Positions 1-11,026 are shown, counted from the first letter of the stretch. The stretch is DNA of 64,000 nucleotides from Toxonevra muliebris (GCA_963691655.1 OY829330.1:18842182-18906181); one strand, 5' to 3'. Notes: generated from the sequence alone by a model not told the origin. Program-made: numbers and translations.

Positions 1-1
1 C

Positions 2-235
2 GTGCTCAATCCTTTCCTGGATAAGCAGAATATCCTGAGAATGAATGGTAGTCTCGCTCATGCTGCCCTTAGCTATAACGAACGCCATCCAATAATCATT
101 CCTGAGAATTCTCGCTTCTGCACTGGCTATCTAGATCTTCTCCATGGTCTATTGCTCCATGCCGAAGTCAATCTCATGCTTCGCATAGTTAGGCAAGAAT
201 ATTTCATTCCTCGCCTGAAACTTAAATCCTCCGCA
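2..235 (+). pseudogene. BEL/Pao pol remnant (end of RNase H region into integrase zinc-binding domain)
   Basis: The first ~75 codons read as the segment of BEL/Pao pol that links RNase H to integrase. It starts LNPFLDKQNILRMNGSL and continues through the HPIIIP block to RQEYFIPRLKLK. The same blocks occur in the minus-strand BEL element at 25.75-25.96 kb ([33 protein letters not shown]), so the family call is by direct comparison within the window. The fragment is cut by the window edge on the left. After the KLK block the frame loses all similarity to integrase, so the rest of integrase is deleted. The polypeptide would normally act in reverse transcription and integration; this copy cannot. 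Confidence 0.85.
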
Positions 236-344
236 GATACAATCTGCACATGCAGCTCTTGCGATACAGCAGGCCTAGCCTGCAGCCGTATCTCTCGCGG
301 CTCAACATGTTTCGCTCATAAACGATCGGCAGTGCAGGTTATGC

Positions 345-615
345 TTCCGCTATCATTCGTTGCGATTCTGTCGCGGCTCCCTAGCGATGACCCCGAACAA
401 GCGAGCGATAGCGGCCAGGCCACACGGATACTGCCTCAATTGCCTGGTTACCACTCACGCCTCACTCTCATCCATCCGATGTCCAGGCCCGTACCATCGA
501 AGAAGCGTGCGAAGACCGGAAGAGCAGCCAAAACCAGAACTCAGGCACCTCGTCGGCAATCCACCGCCGACAGCTTCTTACAACGCCTACAGGATATGTT
601 GATGTTGCACCCGTG
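345..615 (+). pseudogene. Zinc-knuckle ORF remnant upstream of BEL 3' LTR
   Basis: This frame contains AMTPNKRAIAARPHGYCLNC followed by a degraded second knuckle. It aligns with MTPDERYEAVRSHRYCVNC in the minus-strand BEL element at 24.5 kb. In both places the reading frame lies after pol and directly before the polypurine tract and 3' LTR. The knuckle resembles those of BEL/Pao gag proteins, which bind RNA, but the position downstream of pol is not that of gag. Only the first knuckle is well kept here; the second has lost its cysteine and histidine spacing. Its role is unknown. Confidence 0.6.
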
Positions 616-629
616 CAAGGGGGCCGGGA
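616..629 (+). promoter_or_regulatory. Polypurine tract of BEL element
   Basis: CAAGGGGGCCGGGA sits directly before a TG that begins an LTR-like segment. The BEL element on the minus strand has CAAGAGGCCGGGA in the same place (24006-24018), next to its TGTTGAGG LTR start. This is the plus-strand DNA primer site of reverse transcription. Confidence 0.65.
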
Positions 630-925
630 TGTTTAAGCCACTACTTCTTAATTTCTATTCTATTTCTTTCTATGTGTGGACCCTTTCCCAACACTCTTTT
701 TTCTATTTCTATTCTCAGTTTCTCTTCCTACTCAATTCTCCCGTTCTATCCTTTTCTATATTATATTTTCTATTCTTATGAATATTTTCCAACCGTTCGG
801 TCGCTATTTCCATATTGTTTATTTTCCATTTTCAAAAGTTTTATTGCAATAAACTTTATAAATTCAAAACCGACTTTCCACCGTGTTTTTTATTTCAAAA
901 AATATAATTCATCTCCGAATTATAC
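630..925 (+). repeat. BEL-type 3' LTR
   Basis: The segment starts TGTTTAAGCC directly after the polypurine tract and contains an AATAAA polyadenylation signal near 849. A plausible end is the CA at 924-925 (ATACA), by analogy with the ...GTACA end of the other BEL element's LTR. The second LTR of this copy lies outside the window, so the right boundary is inferred. About 260 bp of AT-rich sequence with no recognisable feature follow, up to 1186. Confidence 0.55.
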
Positions 926-1464
926 AATAGTTTTGGCACAATTAAGTAAATTATCAAGAAATTTGGAGTTTTTTTTACAAATTTTCTGAAAAAAAATTTT
1001 GAATTACAAATAAAATTAGGAAAACGCAGTCATCTGCTCTGCTTTAAAAACTGTACTTTTACAAAAAAGATAAAAATCTATGGGTAAATGTAAAATTTAC
1101 ATGCAATTGAGTAAAAATAACTAGTTTTAAAACAGTGCAAATTATTGCTAATTTTATTTCTCTACCCGCAAGCGATAACATCTTAACTTTCATCGGTCCC
1201 TCAAAAAATTATCTTAATTGGTCCCTAGTGTATCATATATGATACAATTAATAAAAATGAATTACATCAACACATGCAGTGTGTAGAACTATTTGCATAG
1301 TTATTATGTTTATTATTCAAGATCCATTCACATTTTTAATGTTTTTTTAATGACTAATTATAATGGAAATAAATGAAAAATGAATAGTGAAGTGTTATAG
1401 CATATTATTTCGATTATGTGGATGCCGCGTATATCTAAGTGTATATTTTGATAGTTTTTATATG

Positions 1465-1778
1465 TGCATATGCTTGGGTTGGGATGGCTATTCAGAGACA
1501 CGCTTAGGCCTGAACGGCCGATTGTGATACCACATAGTTGGACCTACAGTTTAACGCCGATTCCGAACGGAGATGTGGCAATTTTTATCACATTGGTGGT
1601 TTTGCCTTGCCATTTCCTAGCAAGATGTGAACTTGTACACTTTCTTAAAATTCTCATACACTTCATATCGATAGAGAATATAAGAAGGTTATAAGAATTA
1701 ACTAATAGACCAAGACGGGAATCGAACCTTAACCTCCCGGATGAAAATCTAGTGCATTACCACTACACTATCTAGGTC
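1465..1778 (-). mobile_element. tRNA-headed SINE
   Basis: On the minus strand the element begins with a 71-nt tRNA-like head (1708-1778), followed by a ~240-bp body that ends near 1465. The body contains AAACTGTAGGTCCAACTATG and GGTATCAC, and a shortened relative of that block occurs at 6625-6700. SINEs have this structure: a tRNA-derived Pol III promoter followed by an unrelated body moved in trans by a LINE. I cannot see clear target duplications. It sits inside the piggyBac element, so it is the younger insertion. Confidence 0.65.
1708..1778 (-). promoter_or_regulatory. Pol III internal promoter (A and B boxes) in a tRNA-like head
   Basis: Read on the minus strand, TAGTGTAGTGG at 1760-1770 fits the A-box consensus TRGYNNARNNG, and GGTTCGATTCC at 1718-1728 matches the B box exactly. 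A 7-bp acceptor-like pairing (6 of 7) and a D-stem AGTG/CACT can be drawn. The anticodon and T stems do not pair, so this is a tRNA-derived promoter and not a working tRNA gene. Confidence 0.7.
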
Positions 1779-1845
1779 GTCATGAAACAACGACCTGTTT
1801 TTCGTCTTGGTTCCAAATGCTGTAGATTAAGATTCGAACTCAGCC

Positions 1846-2430
1846 TTATATTTTCAAAAATTTATCGAGCGAACGATGATGTAGGCATTTGGTTTTACAA
1901 TCGAATCGAATGCAATTGCAGATCAATATGAATTTTTCGAGAGACATTGTACCATTCTCATCGTCCCATAACTGCGTTACAATAAGAATGCAGAAAGAAG
2001 CACAGATGTCGATGTTAGAGTAGGCGTTCATTCTTGGACCTACAAATGTATAAATAAGACACATTCCAGCAAACCATTTCAAGCACCGCATATTTTTATA
2101 CAATATATATTGCATATAATAAAGGAAGGGAAAGAAATAGATCAAAATACATGCCTGAGACAATATCAGCACTATTTCTATATGAAACTTGAACATTTAC
2201 ATCAATTGGCTCATAAGAAAATTGAATTGTTTTATCCTTTGAAAAATACGCAGTGTTTGGGTTAGCAGCCATTTCAACTCGGATATTTTGCTATAAATTT
2301 TCAATGTCACTTGTCTTTCTCATGCTTTCTTTTTCTAAACTGCTTGTATTTAGATTAAAATCGAAATCTTCATCATCTGATGCTGATGAAAAATTACTTT
2401 CTTCACGATTTCCATAAATATGCAGCTATG
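1846..2430 (-). pseudogene. piggyBac transposase fragment (DDE_Tnp_1_7 type)
   Basis: Read on the minus strand, an acidic N-terminal stretch (SSASDDEDFDF) is followed after frame changes by LWDDENGTMSLEKFILICNC, then IRFDCKTKC and RSLDKFLKI. The order 'LW...n, Fk.I...iRFD..., R..DKf..I' is the conserved N-terminal part of piggyBac transposases. The catalytic aspartates lie further on in the family and are missing here. The fragment lies within the TTAA-flanked element, which supports the assignment independently. It is clearly non-functional. Confidence 0.75.
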
Positions 2431-2645
2431 TATCATATTGGATACACAGGGACCTGATTTGTAACTTTTTTTGTACAGTGTCGCACATATATTACAACTA
2501 CTTGTTTTATATAGCGTTATATTCCTCCTCAAAATTAACTACATGAGCCCTCTTTTTATTTGAATCGGATAATAACTATAGAAGATATTTGATTGAATAT
2601 ATTGAAATTGTATCATATTAGATACAGCGGACCGATGAGGGTTAA

Positions 2646-3127
2646 GTCGACTTAAGTGAAAATCCATTTTTTTATTGCAATACATTTGCAGTAAAGATAC
2701 CTTCAATTCTGTCTTATATGCACATCGCTACTACACTTGGTTCCATTAAAAATCCTAAAAAATCTCAATCAAACTTCATTAAATATCAAATCGAAATCAG
2801 TTTTGATCATAACAATCGGTTGAATATATCGTGAGTAAGAAGTTATTTAAGAATTGATTTAAAAAGAAAATCAGTTAGTAATATTAGCAACAAAAAAATG
2901 TTGTTTGTCCAAATATATTATTACATAAATTTTTAGTACAAAATACTATTATAAATAAAATAACTTGAAAATTTTTGTTTTTCAATGTACATTCTACAAT
3001 TCTTACTCATATGTATATGAAATTAACTTGAAATTGATTTTTGTTTTGCATGTAAGTTTTTTTTTTTTAATTAAATTATAAAAAAATATGAAGTGTGATA
3101 AACTTTGTACCTCAAATGCATACATAC

Positions 3128-3130
<3 letters not shown>
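2646..3130. other. AT-rich interval, no feature seen
   Basis: Low-complexity AT-rich sequence with no recognisable coding frame or element end. Confidence 0.5.

Positions 3131-3172
<42 letters not shown>
3131..3172. repeat. (TA)n microsatellite
   Basis: About 21 uninterrupted TA dinucleotides. The apparent coding frame across it is only the repeat (YIYIYI). Confidence 0.95.
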
Positions 3173-3175
<3 letters not shown>

Positions 3176-3309
3176 TATGTACCAAAATTAAGCAAATAAG
3201 GGGACATTCTTGAGGCACTAGAAATAGCCAAGAAAGGTATCAAATCAAAAAGTAACAGCATAGCTAAGTTACTACTCATTCAGATGAACAGAAGTGAAAC
3301 AAAATTTTT

Positions 3310-4383
3310 TAAATCAGAGAATATCTTCTGGTTCCAAAAGGTCGAGCTTTCAAGATTCCAAATGCATTCTCTATTACACGCCGTGCTCTTGACAGACGTT
3401 AGTTGAAAATTTCTCTAGTGCGGTTGAGTCTTGAACTAGGAAATGGTCGCATTAAATTCTTTTTCAGCGGAAACGCAACATCTCCCACGAAGAAATAAGG
3501 AAACTTTTCAGGCGATATGCTTGACAATGGAGCACTTGGTGGCAATTTCAATTTATTTAATAGGAGGCCCGTCCAAAGCGTGAAGTGTGAAAAATGCCTG
3601 TATAATGAAATAAGTTTAATATTTGTGAAAATATTAGTATCATATTACCACCAACCGCAGTAAAAGTATATTTAGCGTCACATACTGCCATGAGGACAAT
3701 GATAAAATATTTTTTGTAGTTGAAGTACATCGAACCGGAAGTTTTTGGGCACTTTATAGCAATGTGCTTTCCATCGATTGCTCCGACGCAGTTTGGAATG
3801 TTCTACATTTCATAAAAATCATGAGCAATGTCCTTATACTGGCTTTGGGTAGGTTCGCTTACATATATTGGGGAAAGCACATTCCATAAGACTTCGCTTG
3901 TTTCAATTATAATGTTTCGCACTGTTGTCTTGCCCATTTTGAAACTCCATGCAATGCTTTGAAAGGAGACTCCACGCGCCAAGTGACTTGAAGTGAAAAT
4001 TATATAATTTAATTATTAAAATAAAGATCAGACAAAACTTACAGAATTGTAATAGATACCCGCTCTTCGGGACAGATTTTTTGTTTGCTCTTTTCCAAAT
4101 GACCGCTCACTAGTTTTAAGAGCAACTCAAAAAGACTTCGGGACATTCTGGTGTGTACAAAAAATTGCTACCCGTCCATTTCTTTAATTTTTAAAAATGT
4201 TTTTCTAAAGTAACCAGCAGTTATTCTGTTCTTATTTATTGGGCGAACGCCCCACATTCTTATTTGTCGTGCCATTTTATTTTTAGATTTGCATCTTTTT
4301 CTATGCAAATTGCAAATATTTATTAACATGGAATCGATCAAGAAATCTTCTGAATCGATTTTGTGTCGCGAATGAATTAACAA
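3310..4383 (-). pseudogene. PIF/Harbinger transposase (DDE_Tnp_4 type), degraded, with introns
   Basis: The minus strand carries in order: RQIRMWGVRPINKNR with KEMDG (N-terminal block), MSRSLFELLLKL, PEERVSITIL, an intron starting GTAAGT and ending TTCACTTCAAG, then SHLARGVSFQS and the first catalytic block [15 protein letters not shown] with [13 protein letters not shown] second intron follows (GTAATATG...TTATACAG). After that come FPYFFVGDVAFPLK with the second acidic block and RARRVIENAFGIL with the glutamate block. This is the order of PIF/Harbinger transposases, which cut and paste at TWA targets. Defects include an in-frame TAG near 4165, a stop just before [11 protein letters not shown], and frameshifts after the second intron. 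A related transposase lies at 19.8-21.0 kb on the plus strand. Confidence 0.85.
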
Positions 4384-4514
4384 ATCTTATTTTTCTTAAA
4401 AAATTGCGTGAATTAAAAATATCAGCTTGTTGATAGCTGATTTTTCACAACATAAAATCGACTACGCACCGTGACGTTACGTTACGCTGCGTTCCATCTC
4501 TTGCTCTTTTTTTA

Positions 4515-4834
4515 GCGCCTGGTTATATTGGTGCTCGGTGTTCTACAAACACAAACCATTTTCTCCCGTGCTCGGTCAAGGTGGTTACATTCAGCTCGTT
4601 GCAGAATTGTTTTTTGTCAAAATATACTCGTTTGTTTAATACTATTTTATATGTAACGATACTGTTTTGTAAAATAACTCATTGCCACCCTGAATACTCG
4701 GCGTGCTCGGTGTACAATACACCGAGTATATCGTGTGAGAGTGAGTACAGACTCTCTCTTTGTGTTCGGTGCAACAACAATTTCATGGTGTTCGCCGAGT
4801 ATACTCGCAATATAACCACAGCCTTATTGGACAC
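4515..4834 (+). mobile_element. 320-bp Harbinger-type MITE, copy 1
   Basis: TTA flanks both sides (4512-4514 and 4835-4837). The ends are GCGCCTGGTTATATTG and, reversed, GGCTGTGGTTATATTG. TSD TWA plus short TIRs suggest a Harbinger-type non-autonomous element. A second, inverted copy is at 15048-15357 and a truncated end at 37154-37187. The element carries no gene. Confidence 0.8.
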
Positions 4835-4837
4835 TAC

Positions 4838-6452
4838 AATAGTTGGCGTTGTAGCAAGGCACGCATGCGTAACTACACCAAAGTAATCGGGTAAAACACA
4901 ATAAGATAATTTAATTTTCCATTGCAGTTTATTGTTTTTTCCATCTTATTCAACTCAACACCGAAAACTAATTATTTATAGGAAAATAATTCGAGATTTA
5001 AACTATATTCAACCATATATTTACATTTTATACAATCAACTAGATACATACAGTCGGGTACTTGTGCATAAAAGTTACAACACTAATATGTATGTCAAAA
5101 ACTGAAAAAAAAATTATAAAGTGACGCCGAAAATAAAAAAGTGTGAGGAATAAAAAAAATTTAACAGCAAACAGGTAAGTAAAAGTATATTTAAATATGA
5201 AAACAGTAAGAAATGCTTGAAGCCAGGATTCAAATTGATTAAGTTAACTTATTACTACAGATGTTTTTTGTGGTAGAAGGAGTACAGGAGTTCGAAAAGA
5301 CTGTACGGGAAAGCGTCGATCTAAGCCAGAATAAATTAAATAAAAATTGTATCAATTAAATATTAAATTACACTAAATTTATTGAATGTACAAAAAAACT
5401 AAAAAATAAATATTTGGATTAAATTTAATTTTAAATTTATTTAAATAAAATGAAAAAAATTTATAGGGTAACGCTAACCGGTATGCCTGACGGCAAATAT
5501 TAGGTTAGATGATTGGGTATATGTTAGTACTGACGGGTCTAAAAGAGACCAATATATTATCTCAGTATACCAACAACTCGTGTGTAAGAAAATGATAAAA
5601 ACTCACAAGTATAGGAGAGTTCCTGTTAGATTTTTCCCGGGGCTCTGTATAAAATAATTTAAAGTTTTCACATTTCTAACTGATACTTTTAGTAGTAGTA
5701 CTACACAAATGATGGGTCACATGACCGATACTGTTCTTGTAGGGTCCTTTATTATAGGAATAAATAATAAAAGTGATTAAATAAATAACTGTATTATATG
5801 AAAAATATCTTAAGTCTGCCACTGCATTTGAAAAAATATCTTATCTATACTTAAGGATGGAAAACAGTAAATTTTTTGATATCAAAAAATATCGTACGTA
5901 GACTTAAGATGAGCCTTTTTAAGTTTTAAATATTTTTCAAACCAAATTTTTATGAAATTCATCTCAAGTCAAGATAGGTGCCTTCTTGGGTCAAAAACAT
6001 TACCGATATTTGTAAACCAGTGTTATAAAATTCAGATCTCTTAAATTTTAAATCTTAAAAACATTTTGGAATAAAAGTTTTTGTTATTATATTAAATTAT
6101 ATTAAACACCGACTGGTTTCAACCGAGCTAAAATTTATAAATGCATATTCATAATAAGTGGATAGCTAAATTATTGACAAAATTTTTCAAATCTCAGAAT
6201 ATTTTGTAAGCGATTTGCAAAAATAAATCAGTCTACAAAATTCCAATATTTTTTTATATAAGTACAAATCAAAAATGTTCTGTTCATGAAAATCTCTTTT
6301 GGTCAACTTTAGCCAGTGCTATTGACATTACTAAAAAATTTTGGGACGACCATAAATAAATAAAATAAAAATCCTACCTACATATTTTTCGCAAAAAAGA
6401 AAAAACATTTATATGAAACTATACGCAGACTCATTTTGCTGCACTCTGTAAC
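4838..6452. other. AT-rich interval, no gene seen
   Basis: About 1.6 kb of AT-rich DNA. I see no protein family, no clear element ends and no RNA gene. Confidence 0.5.
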
Positions 6453-6460
6453 GATGTGCG

Positions 6461-7211
6461 TAGTGTTGATTCGATACCCACATAGTATCGATACTTTTAC
6501 TCATTACTTGTATCGAATAAAAGTATCGATGCTACCGAAAATATCGGAAAAAAGTATCGAATATGTACTTGTATCGAATGCTTGTTTAAAGAGACAAATT
6601 ACTCTTTTTTTAAGTGGTTGTCAAGGAAAACATTCAGGCCATGGTGATACAACATGGTTGAGCCTACAGTTTACACTACTCAACACGAGTTTTTCGCCTA
6701 TAAATCATGGTTTTGAAATATTTCCACACGTGAATCATATAGAAATGACGTTAATTTAATATAGCAAATCGCTAGAAAATTTATAATAGAAGGAAAACTA
6801 ATCAACAGATTAAAGCTTGTTAAAAATATTTTATTTTAATGAAAAGGTTTCAATAAACATTATGTTCTACATGCATGGCCGGAAATATTTTCTAGAATTT
6901 CAATACTGTACTGCAATATTTTCATACATTGAAACATTGCAATATGGACTGAAATACTTTGAATAATTCAGATGTAGCATTTTGAAATATATTATTGATT
7001 GCTGTGAAATATTGTAAAATTATCCAAAATTTGAAATATTGTATAGCAATATTTCAGTTTTTTAAATAAATATTTTCCAAAAGTATCGAGTATCCGATAC
7101 TGACCCTTTTTTCCGATACCAAGTAAAATACTTATGTTATAGCATCGAGTAGAAAAAGTACTTGAATTGAATGAAAAGTATCGAGTTTTTACTTGTACCG
7201 AATCATCACTA
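6461..7211 (+). mobile_element. hAT-type MITE with perfect 8-bp TSD
   Basis: GATGTGCG is repeated exactly at 6453-6460 and 7212-7219. Inside are ends TAGTGTTGATTCGATAC and, reversed, TAGTGATGATTCGGTAC. Sub-terminal zones are rich in GTATCGATAC-like palindromes. An 8-bp TSD with TAGNGATG-like ends is typical of hAT elements. No transposase frame is present, so it is non-autonomous. It contains a SINE body fragment at 6625-6700. Confidence 0.88.
6625..6700 (-). repeat. SINE body fragment
   Basis: Reading minus, AAACTGTAGGCTCAACCATG followed by TTGTATCACCATGGCCTGAA resembles the 3' half of the SINE at 1465-1778. The tRNA head is missing. Confidence 0.6.
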
Positions 7212-7478
7212 GATGTGCGTGAGCCTAAAACAAACAAAAAAGACACCATTAGAGTGCATGGGAGAGAGTAAAAGCAAAATAAATAAGTGGTTTCGCTCTT
7301 CTTAATTACTGCTACCGCCCGCATCAGAAACGAAGCAACACATTTTTGAAAAAATTTTAGTGATGCGCCTTTTTTGTATTGTATATTCTTTGCTTCAACA
7401 GAATGTTTTATAAATGTTTTCTAACAATTTTCTAATAAACAACACTTCTACTGTGAGTGCTTGCAGACACATAATTTT

Positions 7479-8780
7479 TGATGTGTAAACATTTTAGCTC
7501 ACGGTATGGGCAAAATTTCAAATGTGTAAAATGTAAGAATAACTGTAACGTAAGATGTAAGATAACTGTAACGTCCAGTTCTCCTCTCGCTCGCACTATT
7601 GCGTGACATGACTGTGCTACTCTAAACAACAAAGAGAAGAGAAGAAGAGAGGGAGAAAATACGAGCGGAGTTTGTTTGTTTATGTTTCGATCAATTTACT
7701 CACACATATATGTACATACGAAAACAAAATGTGTGTGTACATTCATTCGTGCCAGAATTATTTGTTATTAAACGTATGGAGATCGACTATACCATACAAG
7801 CAGAGAAATCGCCGTAGCAAACACAGGCGTTTGATAGGCTTTGCATTCGGTTAGTTAGATTGCATTAAAATTTAATATTTTTTAAAATATAAAAACAATA
7901 CAAAATTATAAGTAATACGGAATCTAGGTTTCAATAAATGTATAAACAAAATGTAGTGATAATGATAGCAAACCACGGCATTATAAAAGTTTTGCCTTGT
8001 ACATTAACCTTAGAAAGGCAACACTTTTTTATCTATGTAAATAGCAAAAATGTTAAACAGAAAAAATCAAACTTATTTATTATAAAATCACTTATTTACT
8101 TCAATAAAAATACATTGTTTTTTATTTTTATTAAATGCAGCTAAGGCAAATCTCTTTGCGGTGCTTTTAAAAAGTAGTGAGGTGACTGGTCACCCCTGTT
8201 GTCTTTCTAAGAATAAATGCGGAAAGCACTTATCGTCGCCTGAGAATTAATTTGGAGTATGTGTGTACAAATTCATATACCTATACGCCAAATCAATTCT
8301 CAGGCGACGTTATGTAAAATTTTCACATCTAATAAAATTTCAAATCGACAGGAAGAAAATTTTAAAGCGAGGAAAAAAGATGCGTATATGCGAACATATC
8401 GTGCCCGATGCATTGATTAAAAGAAAAATAATGCAACTACGATTTGGTGCAATTGCAAAATATTTTTGCTATCGCAACAACAAATATACCATAAGCGATA
8501 TGGAATAAAAATTTGTATTTGCAATGATGTAAGACCATTTGCAATTTATAGTGAATTGGGCTATTATATATAGATAATGATGTCTAATAAATTTTTAAGT
8601 TTATAAAAGAATTGTTTTAGTTTGAATTATTTACCTACCCTGTAGATTATACATCAAATCCCCATATATGGCTATACATATGTGAGCTTATGTACATATA
8701 TGGCATTCAGTTGGCTTAACTGTTTACACATCAAATATCTTGCGTGCCTTGCACACATCCATTGTTTTTTTTTTTTAAGG
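7479..8780 (+). mobile_element. Unclassified 1.3-kb repeat, copy 1
   Basis: This stretch is repeated in direct orientation at 58503-59813 with small indels. The ends contain an inverted match: GATGTGTAAACATTTTAGC on the left and, reversed, GATGTGTAAACAGTTAAGCC on the right. On this copy the similarity extends outward to about 7452. I see no known transposase. The element holds a short inverted repeat (8234-8309) and a short frame ending in a peptide partly kept in both copies. It is probably a non-autonomous DNA transposon; the superfamily is unknown. Confidence 0.75.
8234..8309. repeat. Inverted repeat inside the 1.3-kb element
   Basis: CGTCGCCTGAGAATTAATTT (8234-8253) pairs with AAATCAATTCTCAGGCGACG (8290-8309) around a ~36-nt loop. 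The same hairpin is kept at about 59250-59327 in copy 2. Confidence 0.8.
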
Positions 8781-9310
8781 TTTTCTTTTTTAATTTCATA
8801 AAACAAATTTTAAGTGCAAACAAAAAAAAAATTTAAAATTATTCTCTTAAATATATTTTTTTTAAACAAAAAGATAAAATCAACAATATTTACCTGAAAT
8901 CACAACACAACTCGGGTGTAATACACCCATGTTCATTCACGCCGGGTTAAACCAATTTTCGAACATACCTGGATGATACAAATATTATCTGAGAAAAAAG
9001 TTTGAATATGGAAAATTTAGCTTTATTTATTGACAACAATATTTTTTCATTACTTTTTCTTAAAATTAGTCTTTAATATTTTTTCTAATTATTTTGAAAA
9101 AGGTAAAAAAAAATTTGTTTTTTCTCCGCTGTTCTACAGGCACTTCGCGTAAGTAAATTTTTGATGCACATCCAAAGTCAATAGACCCAATTTTATAATG
9201 ATTAAGTTTTTTTTTATTAATATTTATTATTTAATATATTTTATTTATTTATTAAAAACTATCTGTCAAAATCATTAAAAACAAATTTTTAAATTTTTCT
9301 TGTTTTTAGG
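8781..9310. other. AT-rich interval, no feature seen
   Basis: Poly-T and poly-A runs and a small palindrome (GGGTGTAATACACCC near 8925). No coding similarity. Confidence 0.5.
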
Positions 9311-10446
9311 TGTCAAAGGTACCCCACGACACCGGGGCACATTTGACTTTGCTATTTTCAGTATGACCACGCCCTAAAAGCCAAAAAGTTAAAATGCAGA
9401 AAAAAGCTAAATTTGATTTAAAGAAACGTTATGAACTTTGAAGGTTCTACTTTAACTCTAATTGGATTAAATTTGATAACGCTGATGTAATTTTCGATGA
9501 TTTAAGCGTTTTGTGAATTAATCGTAACTGTTTTTTTGAAAAAGATTAACAAAATTTGTTAGCACTGCTCTTTAATGTTAACAAAATAAAAGTGAGTTTT
9601 TTTAAAATAAAACAAGATAAATTGAAAAAGAAAAAACAAATTATTAAGAGCTTTTGAAATACATTTGACTTTTACCAAAGGGGCACATTTAACATATGTC
9701 AATTGTTCCCTATATTGCAGATTTACGTATTTACAATACAATTGTTATATTTTCTGTTTATACATTTTTTAAGATATGGTACGTAGCTAAAAAGACAAAT
9801 CGATGCGAAAATGAAGAGAGCTATTTCAGATATTAGAAATAAGCATGAAACGGTGACATCAGCCTCCGAAAAATATGGGGTAAATAAGACAACATTTAAA
9901 GTCTTTCATAATAAATTTTATAGTTCCACCCCTTTTCCAATTCCATCCACGTTTTTCCTGTAGTATGACATTGTCAATCGACGTCCTTGCTCGAAATTTC
10001 AGTACTGTACCCTAAATGGTTCTAGATATATACAAAAAAAAAAAGTTTGTATGGGAGGTGCCACACACTTGTAATTTTGAACTCAGACAATGCCTATCTT
10101 ATATGAAATTGCAAATGCAAATTTTAATAAATAAAGGGCAAATAATAATAGGTTTCACTGTTATTTCGAGATATACACATATATTTTAGTTTTTATACTT
10201 ATATATAGACGTACTACAAAGTTATTGACCTTTGTCAAATGTGCCCCGTACCTGGGGCACTTTTGACAAAATGGGTTTTTTGGAAAAAGTACAAAAAAAA
10301 AATAGTGATGCAGTTTTTATAAAAATATATTCGAGGTTTGATCTAGAAAAATCAATGTCTTAAAAACAGTTACATCTTTTAAAATCTATCAATAATTTTA
10401 TTTATTTGCCTTTGAAAATTAAGTGTCAAGGAACCCCACTTTACCC
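9311..10446 (+). mobile_element. pogo-like element, inverted relative of the MITE at 32673
   Basis: The right end, GTGTCAAGGAACCCCACTTT then ACCC followed by TA, matches the reverse complement of the left end of the MITE at 32673-33318. The block 9338-9420 matches that MITE's right part reversed (CACCGGGGCAC, ACCACGCCCTAAAAGCC). The extra internal sequence carries a helix-turn-helix remnant (9776-9900). The left end is rearranged: a terminal sequence in outward orientation (GGTGTCAAAGGTACCCCA) abuts an inward one. TA flanks the right end, as expected for Tc1/mariner/pogo elements. Confidence 0.7.
9776..9900 (+). pseudogene. pogo-type transposase N-terminus (HTH_psq-like)
   Basis: After an ATG-GTA-CGT start (MVR, then a stop and frame change), the frame reads RAISDIRNKHETVTSASEKY followed by GVNKTT. 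The pattern 'A...I+.....S...AS..YGv.kTTl' is the pipsqueak-type helix-turn-helix that opens pogo-family transposases and binds the TIRs. Nothing of the DDD catalytic domain follows, so only the DNA-binding start survives. Confidence 0.65.
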
Positions 10447-11026
10447 TACTAGTGATGAACCGATTACGATTATCATTAATCGTAACCGCAGGTCAATAGC
10501 CATTTAGCGGTTAATCGTAACCGGCGATTATTACGGTAATTGTACAATGCGGTTATTGAAAATTTTGATTTAATTGAACGGACTCATTTGTACTACTACA
10601 AACACCTGAGATTTTTTTGACAAAAAAAAAAACGAAGTAAAATTTTGGATTTTGTTATTTTATTTTTCGTTTTTCAAAATATTAAACAAAAGCCTGTCGG
10701 AAACCCGTTGGACTAAATTTCCCAAATTTAATTTTTTATTAGAGATCAATATACAATCTAGAATATATATACAATATACAATATATGTACATAAGTTTGC
10801 TACTACTTCCTCTTTTGTTTTCAGGAACGTAAAGAGTGTCGACTGGATTTATAGTGTAAACTCGGTTTTATAATTTAGCTCATGAAAAATTGTAATTCTC
10901 CATTAAAAACAACTTTCCACTTTTTTCTTTTTCTCTTCAATTACACAATTTTTTAATAAAATATAGCAAACACGTTATGTAAATATTGCTTATTAATTTA
11001 AAGGCAATAACACTGTGCAAGACCAA

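Larger units (their letters stand above)
1187..2641 (-). mobile_element. piggyBac-type element with TTAA target duplication
   Basis: TTAA lies at 1183-1186 and at 2642-2645. Just inside are inverted ends: CTTTCATCGGTCC on the left, and CCCTCATCGGTCC when the right end is read on the opposite strand. A palindromic GTATCATAT-ATGATAC block follows inside each end. TTAA duplication with ends starting C(C/T)(C/T) is the piggyBac signature. At 1455 bp it is shorter than a full piggyBac and carries only a broken transposase start. It was later hit by a SINE (1465-1778). Confidence 0.8.

Noticed and set aside
1708..1778. Functional tRNA gene on the minus strand
   Set aside because: A and B boxes are perfect, but the anticodon and T stems do not pair; a SINE head fits better.
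3003..3218. Small protein frame across 3.0-3.2 kb
   Set aside because: Its body is YIYIYI from the (TA)n microsatellite.
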